Source: Arenibacter aquaticus (GTDB lineage: Bacteria; Bacteroidota; Bacteroidia; Flavobacteriales; Flavobacteriaceae). From it: 64,000 bases of DNA. The notes under the pieces are model-generated. The model was not told the origin of the DNA and ran no database searches. It worked only from the letters and a program-made list of their open reading frames with translations. Made by a program: the position numbers and the translations under genes. Shown here piece by piece: positions 1-9,881 of the stretch (position 1 is the stretch's first letter; each line of letters starts with the position of its first letter). The stretch lies in NCBI RefSeq assembly GCF_003957295.1, contig NZ_RQPJ01000005.1, forward strand, positions 492,282 to 556,281, in the 5' to 3' direction.

Positions 1-100
1 ATTAACTAACTTCTTCTATTACATCATCTTTAACCATCCAATATATTCGTATTTTTAATATTGGAAGGCCAACCTCATAATAACAGTTCAAGAGATTCTT

Positions 101-1639
101 ATGGAAACTGAAAAACTGGAAAGAGAGTTGGAAAAAATTCACGCAACATTGATAAAGAAGGAGTCGGTTGCCGTTAGGATTGGTGCATCCGTACATCCAC
201 TATATATCAACAGTGCCAAAAACCTATATCGTTATTTACTTTTACGGAGCAAGGACATAAGAAAAACCCAGAATGCCCTATCCGAGTTGGGCATATCTTC
301 TCTAGGGACTGGGGCCGGGTATGTATACTCAAATGTATTTGCCGCCCTAAAGCTTGTAAAGCTAATAAATGGCAAGAGATGGAAAGCCAATAAGCAGATA
401 GAAACTTTAAGTTTTAGTGATAGCAAGGCACTTTTAGTACGACATGCCAATTTACTTTTCAATACAGAAAGCCTCGTCCGCGACACGGAAATCATGGTTA
501 CCATGCAGGACGAACTGAACAATAGCAAGAAACAAATCAGAAAATTAGCTATGGCCGGTATGGGTATTGCCAGAATAAACCTTAGTCACGGAGACCCAAA
601 GATCTGGAAAAAGATACTCCACAAAATCCATGTTGCCACCCCAGCAGGATACCGGCCCACCCAAGTTTATATGGATCTCCCAGGTCCAAAAATTAGGATA
701 GACACCATTTATCATAAAACGGGCAAAGGGACAGATTTAGAGACCCTTCCGTATGTAAAAATTGGCAAGGGCACCCATATACTGCTGATTAAACACCCCT
801 CTGTAGCAATGTCCCTAGAGGACAAAAACCCACAACTTAGTGTTGCCCAAATTTTAGTTGAGGTCTCACTACCACAAATTATTAAGGGCTTACAAGAAGG
901 GCACTCAGTATTCTTTGATGATGGAGCTATTGAAGCCGAAGTGGTTTCCTCCTCCAATGTTGCCGCATTGCTGTTAGTTAAAAAATCTCGCAAAAAGAAG
1001 TTACGCCCCAGTAAAGGCATTAATTTACCACAAACCAATCTAGAGCTTCCCTCCCTAACAAAGGAGGATTTGGAACTCCTTCCCTTTATAAAAGCCAACG
1101 CCCAATTAATGGGGTATTCATTTGTACAGACCGCAGAAGACGTTGCGCAATTGTATGAGGAGCTAAATAAAATTGGAGATCAGGATACAGGGGTCATTTT
1201 CAAGATCGAAAACAGTAAGGCTTTTGAAAATTTGCCCTCCATCTTGTTAAAAGCCATGCAAAGACCAAAGGTTGGGGTGATGATTGCTAGGGGCGACTTA
1301 GCGGTAGAGGTTGGTTTTGAGCGTATCTCCGAGGTTCAGAACGAGATACTTTGGCTATGTGAGGCTGCACAAATCCCCGTTATATGGGCCACCCAAGTAT
1401 TAGACAGCCTAGCCAAAAAGGGCATGGCCACCAGGGCCGAAATTTCAGATGCCACTATTAGCGCACAAGCCGAATGTGTAATGCTCAATAAAGGACGTTA
1501 TATTTTGGAAGCTACTAAAACCCTAAGAAATGTGTTAAGGCGTATGGAAGCGCATTCCCAAAAATCCAAGAACACCCTGCGTGCCCTGAAAGTAGCAAAA
1601 ACAGGCTTAAAAAATATTCACAAGGAATATGCTGTATAA
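101..1639 (+). CDS. Pyruvate kinase-like protein lacking the C-terminal domain
   Basis: A 512-residue cytoplasmic protein related to pyruvate kinase (phosphoenolpyruvate + ADP to pyruvate + ATP). Residues 1-130 are a charged, probably helical extension of unknown role. The kinase part follows: RINLSHG at 158-164 (substrate Arg, Asn and Ser present), GPKIRI at 195-200, a B-domain with FFDDG at 271-275, the catalytic lysine in KIEN (K368), ARGD at 396-399, and TRAEISD at 444-450. The protein ends soon after the barrel, so the allosteric C-terminal domain is missing. The usual N-terminal TKIxxTxGP motif is replaced by a diverged MVTMQDE segment. Known enzymes of ordinary type are about 470 residues with the opposite layout. 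The family relationship is clear; whether it catalyses the standard reaction is uncertain. Confidence 0.8.
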   Translation: METEKLERELEKIHATLIKKESVAVRIGASVHPLYINSAKNLYRYLLLRSKDIRKTQNALSELGISSLGTGAGYVYSNVFAALKLVKLINGKRWKANKQIETLSFSDSKALLVRHANLLFNTESLVRDTEIMVTMQDELNNSKKQIRKLAMAGMGIARINLSHGDPKIWKKILHKIHVATPAGYRPTQVYMDLPGPKIRIDTIYHKTGKGTDLETLPYVKIGKGTHILLIKHPSVAMSLEDKNPQLSVAQILVEVSLPQIIKGLQEGHSVFFDDGAIEAEVVSSSNVAALLLVKKSRKKKLRPSKGINLPQTNLELPSLTKEDLELLPFIKANAQLMGYSFVQTAEDVAQLYEELNKIGDQDTGVIFKIENSKAFENLPSILLKAMQRPKVGVMIARGDLAVEVGFERISEVQNEILWLCEAAQIPVIWATQVLDSLAKKGMATRAEISDATISAQAECVMLNKGRYILEATKTLRNVLRRMEAHSQKSKNTLRALKVAKTGLKNIHKEYAV

Positions 1640-1832
1640 CAAAAAACCGTCTATACTGGAAAGGCCACGCATACCTTACACCCAGGTCCTGTTAATCTAA
1701 TTTAGCTAACGGCTTTATCTTACAATACCACAAACAAAAAAGTTTTGTTCTATTAGAAATTATATAAAGAAAATTACCAATAGCCCAAATTGCTTAGTTA
1801 GCCATTATAGTCCCCCTTTTAATCCATATAAA

Positions 1833-2924
1833 ATGAAATATTTGCAATTTTACTTGGTTTTATTCACAACAATTTCCTTATCAACTTCCTGCCGCAACAG
1901 TCAAAAAACCAACCGCAATGATCTGGTTACGGTTAATGTTTCTAAAGCAAATTTTAATGATGATGTTACCATAACAAAGGTTCCCTGTACACTTTCCGAT
2001 GGCACAAAAACCGAATGCTACCAAATAGCAACCAACAGTACCCCAACAGACCATCAAATGGGTCCATGGTGTCCAGACCACATAACCGACAGTGCGAAGG
2101 AAGGGGGTATATGGCTCAGTGACGGTGAGGTATACGACGTTGATGGTGCTTTTGTACAAAACCTTGCTGAATTCTATAATGACACCACCTGGGAAATGTA
2201 TGATGAAGAAGGAAATATTTACATCACGGATACCAAAGAAGATTGCAATAATGCTGCCAATCCAAATGTAGGTGAGGAGTACAAAAATTTTTGTGTGGAA
2301 TGTATTCCGGCATATATCACCAATGTAACGCAAAGTTATTTAATCCCAATAAGACCAGTACCGCAAGATGAACTTACCTTATTTTCCAGAGGGCCCAGAG
2401 GAGGTGGTCCCGGTGCTGATGGACCCAGCCCTCCGGATGGCGCAGGTCCGCCAAGGGGTCCTGGAGATCATAATGGCGGTGATAGACCTGGAGGTCGTGG
2501 TGATGATGGCCCTCCCGGCAGACCAAATGGCAACCAAAATCCAATTCCTTCCACCAGGGGAATTGCATTGAATGGTGTGGAATTTTCCGCTCCCGCCCCG
2601 GTCAACAATATTTTGAGCGCCTACACCCTGGCCCCTTTTGACGATGCCGGTGGACATATAAATGTACACCAAGGATACCATTACCACACTACCACTGGAA
2701 TGAACAGGACCATTGCTCAAAATGATGGTCATAGCGGCTTGATTGGATACGCAATGGATGGACATGGTATATACGAACGATTGGACAAAAACAACATTGA
2801 ACCTGCCGATTTGGACGAAGCAAGAGGTCATTATGATAAGACTAGAGGTTACCATTACCACGTAGACGCTTCGGGAAACAACAACTTCATTAACGGTTTA
2901 AAAGGTGCTTATGCAGTGGATTAA
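1833..2924 (+). CDS. YHYH-domain lipoprotein with Gly/Pro-rich linker
   Basis: A 363-residue exported lipoprotein: hydrophobic leader and lipobox LSTSC put the lipidated Cys at residue 20. Two GYHYH motifs lie at about residues 280 and 340, with GHSGLIGYAMDGHGIY between them, the signature of the YHYH domain (Pfam). Residues about 185-235 are very rich in Gly, Pro, Asp and Arg, a probable flexible linker. The N-terminal half has several cysteines that may form disulfides. The His/Tyr pattern suggests metal binding, but the function of the family is not established as far as I know. The next gene starts inside its 3' end, so the two are probably co-translated. Confidence 0.8.
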   Translation: MKYLQFYLVLFTTISLSTSCRNSQKTNRNDLVTVNVSKANFNDDVTITKVPCTLSDGTKTECYQIATNSTPTDHQMGPWCPDHITDSAKEGGIWLSDGEVYDVDGAFVQNLAEFYNDTTWEMYDEEGNIYITDTKEDCNNAANPNVGEEYKNFCVECIPAYITNVTQSYLIPIRPVPQDELTLFSRGPRGGGPGADGPSPPDGAGPPRGPGDHNGGDRPGGRGDDGPPGRPNGNQNPIPSTRGIALNGVEFSAPAPVNNILSAYTLAPFDDAGGHINVHQGYHYHTTTGMNRTIAQNDGHSGLIGYAMDGHGIYERLDKNNIEPADLDEARGHYDKTRGYHYHVDASGNNNFINGLKGAYAVD

Positions 2925-3567
2925 TGGCTTGGCAAAAAAACTGATCCCATGCATTTTAGCCATAATATCCTATTCCTTTGTTTTTGCCCACTCCCCTTCC
3001 AACTCCAGCTCGCTGCTGATTGAAGGAGAAAACGGAATGTGGATGCTGCAAATACGGTCGGCACTCACCGCTTTGGAACAAGAGGTCCATACCAGATTTT
3101 CAGCGGACAGCTACAAAACACCTGAGGAATTTAAAAACCTGGTAGCCGAAATATTACAAAAGGACCTATCCTTATCCTTTGAAAACTCCCCCCACATAGC
3201 CTTAAAAAAACCGCAAATAAAGCTCGGACACGAAACCCTTGTGGTATACCAATTTAAAGGCCCTGAACAACTAGACAGCTTTATTTTTAGAAATGAATCG
3301 TTCAGAAATATTGCCAATAGTAAGAACGTTTTATTTGTTGTAAAAAAAGGGATAGATAAAAACCAGTTTACACTGAACCGGCACAATAATTTCGAAATTC
3401 GATTAGTGGCCGATGGAAACAATTATAGAATCTTTGGGCCTACTCAAGAATCTAAAATCAAATATGCATGGTTTGTTGCTGGTCTAACGGTCATATTATT
3501 GATCATTGTGGTCCTTGGGTATAAAAAAAAGCTGAAGCCTACAAACTATACAACTAATGGCAGCTAA
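2911..3567 (+). CDS. Hypothetical membrane-anchored exported protein
   Basis: About 218 residues. The ATG at 2911 is chosen over an upstream GTG (2905) because it gives a compact signal peptide ending near VFA-HS. It overlaps the YHYH gene by 14 bp, implying translational coupling. A mixed exported domain is followed by one transmembrane helix (residues about 185-207) and a short lysine-rich tail, so most of the protein should face the periplasm. The body resembles the DUF6702-type proteins seen in Bacteroidota, but this is a weak impression. I assign no function beyond a likely partnership with the upstream YHYH lipoprotein. Confidence 0.6.
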   Translation: MQWINGLAKKLIPCILAIISYSFVFAHSPSNSSSLLIEGENGMWMLQIRSALTALEQEVHTRFSADSYKTPEEFKNLVAEILQKDLSLSFENSPHIALKKPQIKLGHETLVVYQFKGPEQLDSFIFRNESFRNIANSKNVLFVVKKGIDKNQFTLNRHNNFEIRLVADGNNYRIFGPTQESKIKYAWFVAGLTVILLIIVVLGYKKKLKPTNYTTNGS

Positions 3568-3622
3568 ATTCAATGTTTCTCAACGATCTATCAACTTTTT
3601 TCAAGCATAAGTTTAAAGCAGC

Positions 3623-3643
3623 AAAAACCCTCCCCCATGGGAG
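3623..3643 (-). terminator. Weak terminator-like hairpin after the APC permease
   Basis: A 5-bp stem (CTCCC at 3630-3634 with GGGAG at 3639-3643), followed on the minus strand by a run of five T (A at 3623-3627). It lies just past the permease stop. The stem is short, so the call is tentative. Confidence 0.3.
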
Positions 3644-3658
3644 ATTTATGAAGTGCCT

Positions 3659-4885
3659 CTAAATTACGGACAGTACCTTATAAGACAGAAATACAATACA
3701 CAGAAAGGCCGCGATCAATGGAAGTAAAAACTTTCTGTTCCCCCAACATTTCTTACCATAATCTTTAACTGCCAACTTCGACTGCGACAGATTAACCAAG
3801 GTAAAAACACTTATAATGACGTAACTGGTAGTATTGGCCAGTTGCACAATAGGTACAAAAATAGCTAGGACCGTAATCCCCAAGGCTATGGTGAGGGTGG
3901 CCAGTATAGGGGTACGGTATTTTTTGTGTACTTTATGAAATAATTTTGGGGCATTGTTCTGCCCGGCCATTCCATATAGGACCCTAGATCCCATGATAAG
4001 CTGTGCCAACACCCCGTTTAAAACAGCTACCAAACTAATAAGGCTTATACTATAAGCATATTGTTGCCCTTTACTTGCCACTATGTCGGCCATTGGAGCA
4101 TTGGTGGAAGACAGTTCATCCAGGGGCAAGGACACCACCGCCACCACAGCTACGGCGATATAAAGAAATAAAGCGATGAACAAACTCCCCATAATAGCAA
4201 TAGGCATGCTCTTTTTAGGGTTTTTGGCCTCTTCGGCCACATTTGCCAAATCTTCAAAGCCTACAAAGGCATAGAATGCCAAGAAGGCCCCTTGAAACAC
4301 CGCAAATATATCATAGCCAGGTGCCTTAAGGAACATTTGCGAAAATTGGGCAGTAAATTTCTCCATATCGATGCCAGCTACAAAGATCACAAAAATGAGC
4401 CCTCCAACTTCAATTAGGGTTACCAATCCAATAACATTTAAGGATTCACCTATACCCCATATGGCCAATAAACACAAAAGTGTCATACTCACTATGATTA
4501 CCCATGCATCGGTTATTTCAACAAACACGTCCAAATACCCAACAAAACCTTTGAGAATTGCCGCGGCGGAAATGAAGCCTGTAAAAATTACGCCCCACCC
4601 AACCAAGGAAGCCAATTGTTTTGAATTGAAAGCCTTATTTACATAGACTATTTCACCCCCACTTTTCGGAAATCGAGGGGTTAGTAAAGAATAGGAGTAA
4701 GCGGTTAAACCTGCCAAAACCCCAGCAAGTAGAAATGAAAGTGGAGCCAAGGTTCCAGAATAGCCCGCTACCTTGCCCACCAATACATAAATGCCTGCAC
4801 CCAACATGGTTCCCACACCATACAATAAAATTTGAATGGTCCCCAGTTGCTTCTTTAGCCCTAATACTTCCTGTTCATCCTTCAT
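3659..4885 (-). CDS. APC-family amino acid permease
   Basis: A 408-residue inner-membrane transporter of the amino acid-polyamine-organocation superfamily, with about 11-12 hydrophobic segments. The first helix carries GTMLGAGIY, the unwound substrate-binding segment typical of the family, and the middle has FYAFVGFEDLANVAEEAKNP, the conserved helix 6/loop region. At 408 residues it is slightly short for the family (usually 430-500), which fits the shorter C-terminal end. The substrate cannot be told from sequence. It is transcribed alone, convergent with the preceding plus-strand genes. Confidence 0.85.
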   Translation of the reverse strand: MKDEQEVLGLKKQLGTIQILLYGVGTMLGAGIYVLVGKVAGYSGTLAPLSFLLAGVLAGLTAYSYSLLTPRFPKSGGEIVYVNKAFNSKQLASLVGWGVIFTGFISAAAILKGFVGYLDVFVEITDAWVIIVSMTLLCLLAIWGIGESLNVIGLVTLIEVGGLIFVIFVAGIDMEKFTAQFSQMFLKAPGYDIFAVFQGAFLAFYAFVGFEDLANVAEEAKNPKKSMPIAIMGSLFIALFLYIAVAVVAVVSLPLDELSSTNAPMADIVASKGQQYAYSISLISLVAVLNGVLAQLIMGSRVLYGMAGQNNAPKLFHKVHKKYRTPILATLTIALGITVLAIFVPIVQLANTTSYVIISVFTLVNLSQSKLAVKDYGKKCWGNRKFLLPLIAAFLCIVFLSYKVLSVI

Positions 4886-5290
4886 ACCTTAAAGATTTCT
4901 TATAAAGTTAAGGGATTGAAACACTTAGAATACAAAAGGGACATTTTTTTTCCATATGGCAATAGCCCCACTGCAGTTCTAATTACTTTTACAGAATGTG
5001 CTAGCTGTCTACCATCCACTCTTATTAATACCCAGATGCAAAGAAAGCGCCTTCGACAACCCCAGCTGTCTCCTACAAACCTCCCATTTAATATACCCTT
5101 GCACTACAAAAAAAAAGATAAGGTGACCCCTTATGAAATGTCTTTTATTTTTATAAAAGAATTGCCAATCTCAAGAGTGAGAAAAAATATGTCCAATTAA
5201 AATATCCGAACTATTGCGGTAATAATAATCAAAAATTAGACGTTATAAGTATAATATAACCAGAAACATAACTCTATATTTTTGATCTTC
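4886..5290. other. Intergenic stretch without a supported gene
   Basis: About 400 bp of AT-rich DNA between the divergent APC permease and a small lipoprotein gene. A 94-codon open frame on the plus strand (4916-5200) has no recognisable motif, signal peptide or family likeness and is not called. The stretch should carry the promoters of both flanking genes, but I find no exact TAnnTTTG box; TAACTTTA (minus strand, about 4900) is only one base off. Confidence 0.5.
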
Positions 5291-5719
5291 ATGAGGAAAC
5301 TATTTTCTAGAATAATCGTCCTAACAATATTTTCAACCGCAGCTTTATTAATTAGCTGCAGTACAGACAACGATGATAACAAATATGCGGAGGTAACTAT
5401 AAATGAGGGGCCGATTGGTGATATCGGAGGCGATTTTATAGGAAATGGAGGCAACACCTCCGAAACCTTTGAATATCAAAATAGCCTTTCTCGGGCGGAA
5501 TATAATGCAGATATAACAGCATCAAATGGAGGGATATTCCAAATGATAATCAGGGACGCCGATGAGAACACAGTTTTGGATCGCTCCCTATCTGGGAATA
5601 AGGAACCGGATAGTTTTTCAGGTGTAACATCTTCCGGAACAGCTGGCACTTGGACAGTAACCATAATCTTGACTGAATTTAATGGAGATGGCAGCTTTTC
5701 TTTAAGTGAAGGGGATTAG
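5291..5719 (+). CDS. Small hypothetical lipoprotein
   Basis: About 142 residues, starting at ATG 5291, which gives a tidy lipoprotein signal with lipobox LISC. An acidic, Asn/Asp-rich stretch follows the lipid anchor. The rest contains alternating hydrophobic residues (ending in VTIILTEFNGDGSFSL), suggesting a small beta-sandwich. I do not recognise the family. It stands alone between two unrelated genes on the same strand, about 100 bp upstream of the DUF3089 lipoprotein. Confidence 0.55.
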   Translation: MRKLFSRIIVLTIFSTAALLISCSTDNDDNKYAEVTINEGPIGDIGGDFIGNGGNTSETFEYQNSLSRAEYNADITASNGGIFQMIIRDADENTVLDRSLSGNKEPDSFSGVTSSGTAGTWTVTIILTEFNGDGSFSLSEGD

Positions 5720-5821
5720 TTGGGATCTTACACAAAATTGGCCATATGACATTATCTAACTTTAACCCATAAGAGGGCCGATGTATACTATATTGTTGTT
5801 TAATATGAACCTTTCATCACC

Positions 5822-7027
5822 ATGAAATATCTATATACCCTGACAATTGCACTAATATGGACTTCATATAGCTGTTCAAAAAACAATGAGACAACAAAAG
5901 ACCCAGTAACCGTATCGGATCACCTCAACTATTCCAATATGGAAAATTGGGCTTTTCACCCTGAAAAAAATGGAACCTTATTGAACCATTACAATCTAGA
6001 CGTAGCGGTAATAAATGAAAACCTACAAACCGATAGCATAATATCCATACCCAACAACTCATCAACAGACACTGGGGTAGACGTATTCTTTGTTCACCCC
6101 ACCGTTTTATCCCAAATTAACGACCCGCCACAAAACATTGTCCTAGAAGAGCAATCGGAGTTTATGGTTTCTGCAACAATCTTGGCCCAAGCTGGGCTAA
6201 TGGCCAAATATGGCAGGTTTTTCGCCCCTAGATATAGACAATCAACCGGTACCACCTATAGAACTACTACTTCCAAGGAATTACAAGCATCAATAATCAC
6301 GGTTTCCTATAATGACGTCAAAGCAGCTTTTATAAATTATCTAACCAACTACAATAACGGCAATAAAATTATATTGGCCGGTCATTCACAGGGATCATTC
6401 TTATTGGCCATGCTGTTAAGGGATGTTTTTGACAATAATGAAGACTTAAAAAGTAAATTGGTCACCGCCGCATTGGGCGGGATAGGATATGTCTATGCAG
6501 CCCAAGATAGTTATGAAGGGGGGTGGTGGAAAAACATACCTTTATGTACTGCCATGGAGCAATGCGGATGCATTCACAATTGGAGGAGTTTTGATGAGGG
6601 GCAATCACTACCGGAAATAAATACAGGCCTGCCAGAATTCAACCCTCATTTAATAGACCAGGGTTTAATATACAGAACCGTTGATCAAAATCAGGATTGG
6701 TTTGTGCAGGATTCTGAATACTACGGCTCTGATGTACAGCCTTTGCGGTACTATATTGTTCCAAACCAACAATACAACCTTAGTGAAGATGCCAATTTTA
6801 TTGCCTTCGACAAGCTTTACAACGTAAGGTTCGCAAGAGAGGGGCCTTTTAAAGTAGGACTAAATGTTGAATTAACTCCAAGTACAAATGATCAAAGGCC
6901 GAATGATTTAGCTGATGAATTAAACCACCCCAATTATGACTACTGGGGCTATCACAGAAAAGACTATAACATATATTTATGGGCATTATTGGAACAGATT
7001 GATTTAAAACTTCAAAATTGCAAATAA
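5822..7027 (+). CDS. DUF3089-family lipoprotein, predicted alpha/beta hydrolase
   Basis: A 401-residue lipoprotein (lipobox TSYSC). The segment GVDVFFVHPT is characteristic of DUF3089 proteins, and AGHSQGS supplies a lipase-type nucleophile elbow with the serine in G-H-S-Q-G. Four cysteines cluster around CTAMEQCGCIHNW in the middle and may form disulfides outside the cytoplasm. The family is described as alpha/beta-hydrolase-like with unknown substrates, so esterase activity is an inference. There is no operon partner. Confidence 0.75.
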   Translation: MKYLYTLTIALIWTSYSCSKNNETTKDPVTVSDHLNYSNMENWAFHPEKNGTLLNHYNLDVAVINENLQTDSIISIPNNSSTDTGVDVFFVHPTVLSQINDPPQNIVLEEQSEFMVSATILAQAGLMAKYGRFFAPRYRQSTGTTYRTTTSKELQASIITVSYNDVKAAFINYLTNYNNGNKIILAGHSQGSFLLAMLLRDVFDNNEDLKSKLVTAALGGIGYVYAAQDSYEGGWWKNIPLCTAMEQCGCIHNWRSFDEGQSLPEINTGLPEFNPHLIDQGLIYRTVDQNQDWFVQDSEYYGSDVQPLRYYIVPNQQYNLSEDANFIAFDKLYNVRFAREGPFKVGLNVELTPSTNDQRPNDLADELNHPNYDYWGYHRKDYNIYLWALLEQIDLKLQNCK

Positions 7028-7252
7028 TACGGTCAATCGCTAAAGTGATTCTTCATAGGGTCATAAAGTCAGTAATATAAGCTACCATATATCATACCCA
7101 CAACTGTACCCATGACCATCTATTTTGCCTTGCATAGCCTATATTCTAGATGACATTAATTGGTAAAAAGTCAATAAAACAGTTTCTTTACAGTGTAAAA
7201 TAATTGGTAAGGGTAATATTGATTTCACCCCCTATTAAACTGAGAGCAAATA

Positions 7253-7717
7253 ATGTATTCAACCCTTTTACCCCTGCATTCTTTAGTACGTTGGATGGTA
7301 TTGATAAGTTTACTTTTTGCTATTTACCGTTCTTATAATGGCTGGTTTTCCAACAAGGAATTTCTAGGATTTGATAATATGGTCCGACATTGGACAGCTA
7401 CCATAGCACATATACAGCTAGTTATTGGCCTTTGGTTATATTTTGTTAGCCCTATAACAGACTACTTTATGAATAACCCCCAAGAAGCTGTCCACCTTAG
7501 GGAAATACGTTTTTTTGGCATGGAGCACAGCCTGATGATGTTTATCGCAATCGTTGTGATCACTATTGGCTCGGTCAAGGCCAAACGTAAATCAACCGAC
7601 ACCGAAAAATTTAAGACCATGGCAATCTGGTTTACAGCCGGACTACTCATAATATTAAGTTCTATTCCCTGGCAATTTTCCCCGTTAACAAGTCGCCCCT
7701 ATTTTAGAGCATTTTAG
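7253..7717 (+). CDS. Four-helix integral membrane protein
   Basis: 154 residues with four hydrophobic helices (about residues 5-25, 47-67, 90-110 and 123-140). Conserved-looking histidines lie at the membrane edge (H9, and two in the RHWTATIAH segment), as in small haem- or quinone-associated membrane proteins. Proteins of this size and pattern are common in Bacteroidota and usually annotated only as membrane proteins. No function is assigned. Confidence 0.65.
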   Translation: MYSTLLPLHSLVRWMVLISLLFAIYRSYNGWFSNKEFLGFDNMVRHWTATIAHIQLVIGLWLYFVSPITDYFMNNPQEAVHLREIRFFGMEHSLMMFIAIVVITIGSVKAKRKSTDTEKFKTMAIWFTAGLLIILSSIPWQFSPLTSRPYFRAF

Positions 7718-7967
7718 TTGCAAATTTTAAAAAAGGGATATGACATATTTAAACTTTCAAAAAGGCGCATAAGGGCTAAATTATCGGTAATCCTTTGGAT
7801 CAATTTGGTGGCAATTAAAAAATTAAAAACCTGAATACCCAGTTCTATACCTGACCATTCCCCCCGAGGGAGTCCTGCTGCTGCAAAACAAGGCTATCAA
7901 GACGATTACCCTTTGTATATTGAACAAAATTGAAAGTTGGTAACAGTCAATGCTATTTTCCAAAACT

Positions 7968-9764
7968 TTAGTTTACTCTTTTAAACAACAGCAAACGAAA
8001 GTCCATAACCTCATCCCCAGGGATATTAAGCGCCCTTAGTGTTAGATCTCCCTTAGCCTTCTTTAAGCTTATGCGACCCAAGTGCATGGGAATAAAATCC
8101 TTAGTATAGGATTCAATCCTGGGATCACGATCTCTTTCAGCCCCTACCAAAGGTGGGTCATGGGCTTTATCCAGAACACCTACTAGGGTACTTTCTCCAA
8201 AACGCAATTCAATTTCAGCTCCTAGATTCTGTTCCTTGGCCGTATAATACAATTCAACCTCAAATTCACCATCGGCCAAGACCTCCACATCCCAACTAAT
8301 ATAATCCGATGTACTTATCCAGTTAGTAAAGAAAGTACAGTTTGGGTGTTTGTTGCTCCTTACAATATTACCATGTGCCACTCCATCCCTAGCTGGAATC
8401 TGGGTGTACACATAATCAGGATGGCCCAAGGTAAAGGGACGGTCCTCTGCCCCTTTGGATTTTGGCATTACTTCTTGCAACCAATCTCTTTTCAACTGTT
8501 TCAAAGAATCTGCAAGCTGTGGAAATTGACTGGATAGATCTTTGGTCTGCCCAATATCCTTGGTCATATCATAAAGTCTATCCTCACTATCCAATCGGTA
8601 TTCCTGAGTTCTGATACTGGTACTACTACGCCAATGGTTATAGACCACTCTTGGCTGCCAATTGATATCTTCTTCGAATAACAAGGGTTTTAGGCTTTTT
8701 CCATCCAAGGGTTTAAGGGTATTGAGGGGTATTTTTGCCAAATCGGTCAAGGTGGGCAATAGATCTATGGTACTTGCTATCTCTGCAATCCGTTTTCCCT
8801 CTGGCAACTTATTCTTCCATTGTATGATCAATGGTGAACGCACCCCTCCCTCGTCTGTAGATCCCTTTTTACCACGCATTCCCCCATTCCATCGCCATCC
8901 ATTGGGGCCGTTGTCCGATAGGTACAATACAATGGTATTATCTTCCAACTCAAGATCTGTCAACCGCTGCATTACACGCCCAACATTATAATCAATATTC
9001 TCTACCATAGCCAATGCGGCTCTGCTAAAATTATCATTCTCAACTTCTTCACCATGATACTTGAGCAGCAGTTCCTTATCCTTAAACCTATTCCAATATT
9101 TATTGGGTACCTGCATAGGGCTATGGGGGGTATTATAAGGCAAGTATAAAAAGAAAGGGGTGTTGCTGTTTCGGGCCATAAACTCCAATCCCTTATTGGT
9201 AAGATCGTCAATAATAAATCCGTCTCCCTTCACTATTGCCCCATTATGTTCCAACATGGGACTAAAATAATTGCCCCAATGTCCGGAAGCGAACCCATAA
9301 AAATCATCAAAACCACGAGCATTGGGATGATAGGGAGCTTGCATACCGTTGTGCCATTTACCATAAGCAGCTGTAGCATATCCCACTTCCTTAAAGACTT
9401 GGGCTATGGTAGTTTCGTCAAGATTTAGGCGCTCTCCTCCCGAAGAGGTGGAATATACCCCTACTCTGGGAAAATATCTACCTGTCAAAAGTTCTGCCCT
9501 AGTGGGTGAGCATACCGGACTTACATAAAAATGATCAAAACTCACTCCTTTCTTGGCCAAGGCATCTATGTTGGGGGTACTAAGGTTGGTATTACCAGTG
9601 ATCCCCAAATCGCCCCAACCCTGATCATCAGCCAAGATAAGCACTATGTTGGGCTTTTCATTGTACTGTGAATGGGTCGTGGGTTCTGATTTCAGCTTTT
9701 CCCCACAGGAAAACTGTATTCCCAGAAGGGAGATAACTGCGCACTTAAAAAAGAAGCACCTCAT
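7968..9764 (-). CDS. Lipoprotein arylsulfatase (type I sulfatase)
   Basis: A 598-residue sulfatase of the alkaline phosphatase superfamily. A lipoprotein signal with lipobox QFSC anchors it (Cys 20). ADDQGWGD (residues 45-52) gives metal-binding aspartates, and CSPTR at 85-89 is the formylglycine site: C85 needs oxidation by an anaerobic sulfatase maturase, which is not encoded here. Residues after about 450 form an extra C-terminal domain that is not part of the catalytic core and may bind carbohydrate. The likely role is removing sulfate from algal polysaccharides. It is a single gene here, without glycosidases or SusCD partners, so the substrate is unknown. Confidence 0.9.
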   Translation of the reverse strand: MRCFFFKCAVISLLGIQFSCGEKLKSEPTTHSQYNEKPNIVLILADDQGWGDLGITGNTNLSTPNIDALAKKGVSFDHFYVSPVCSPTRAELLTGRYFPRVGVYSTSSGGERLNLDETTIAQVFKEVGYATAAYGKWHNGMQAPYHPNARGFDDFYGFASGHWGNYFSPMLEHNGAIVKGDGFIIDDLTNKGLEFMARNSNTPFFLYLPYNTPHSPMQVPNKYWNRFKDKELLLKYHGEEVENDNFSRAALAMVENIDYNVGRVMQRLTDLELEDNTIVLYLSDNGPNGWRWNGGMRGKKGSTDEGGVRSPLIIQWKNKLPEGKRIAEIASTIDLLPTLTDLAKIPLNTLKPLDGKSLKPLLFEEDINWQPRVVYNHWRSSTSIRTQEYRLDSEDRLYDMTKDIGQTKDLSSQFPQLADSLKQLKRDWLQEVMPKSKGAEDRPFTLGHPDYVYTQIPARDGVAHGNIVRSNKHPNCTFFTNWISTSDYISWDVEVLADGEFEVELYYTAKEQNLGAEIELRFGESTLVGVLDKAHDPPLVGAERDRDPRIESYTKDFIPMHLGRISLKKAKGDLTLRALNIPGDEVMDFRLLLFKRVN

Positions 9765-9881
9765 TGGATAGTTATTTAAAAGTATGGTATTTAGAAGTTT
9801 AAGATAAGAAATATATTAACTCCTGTGCCTTTTATCAGCTACCTGAGTTATCTAGGCTCCATGAACCATCTCCAATCAGAA

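Noticed and set aside
2368..2861. Open frames on both strands over the Gly/Pro-rich part of the YHYH gene
   Set aside because: They are by-products of the GC-rich repetitive coding sequence; translations are His-rich and unlike any protein.
4916..5200. A 94-codon open frame between the permease and the lipoprotein
   Set aside because: No motif, signal peptide or family likeness; odd composition; likely chance in AT-rich DNA.
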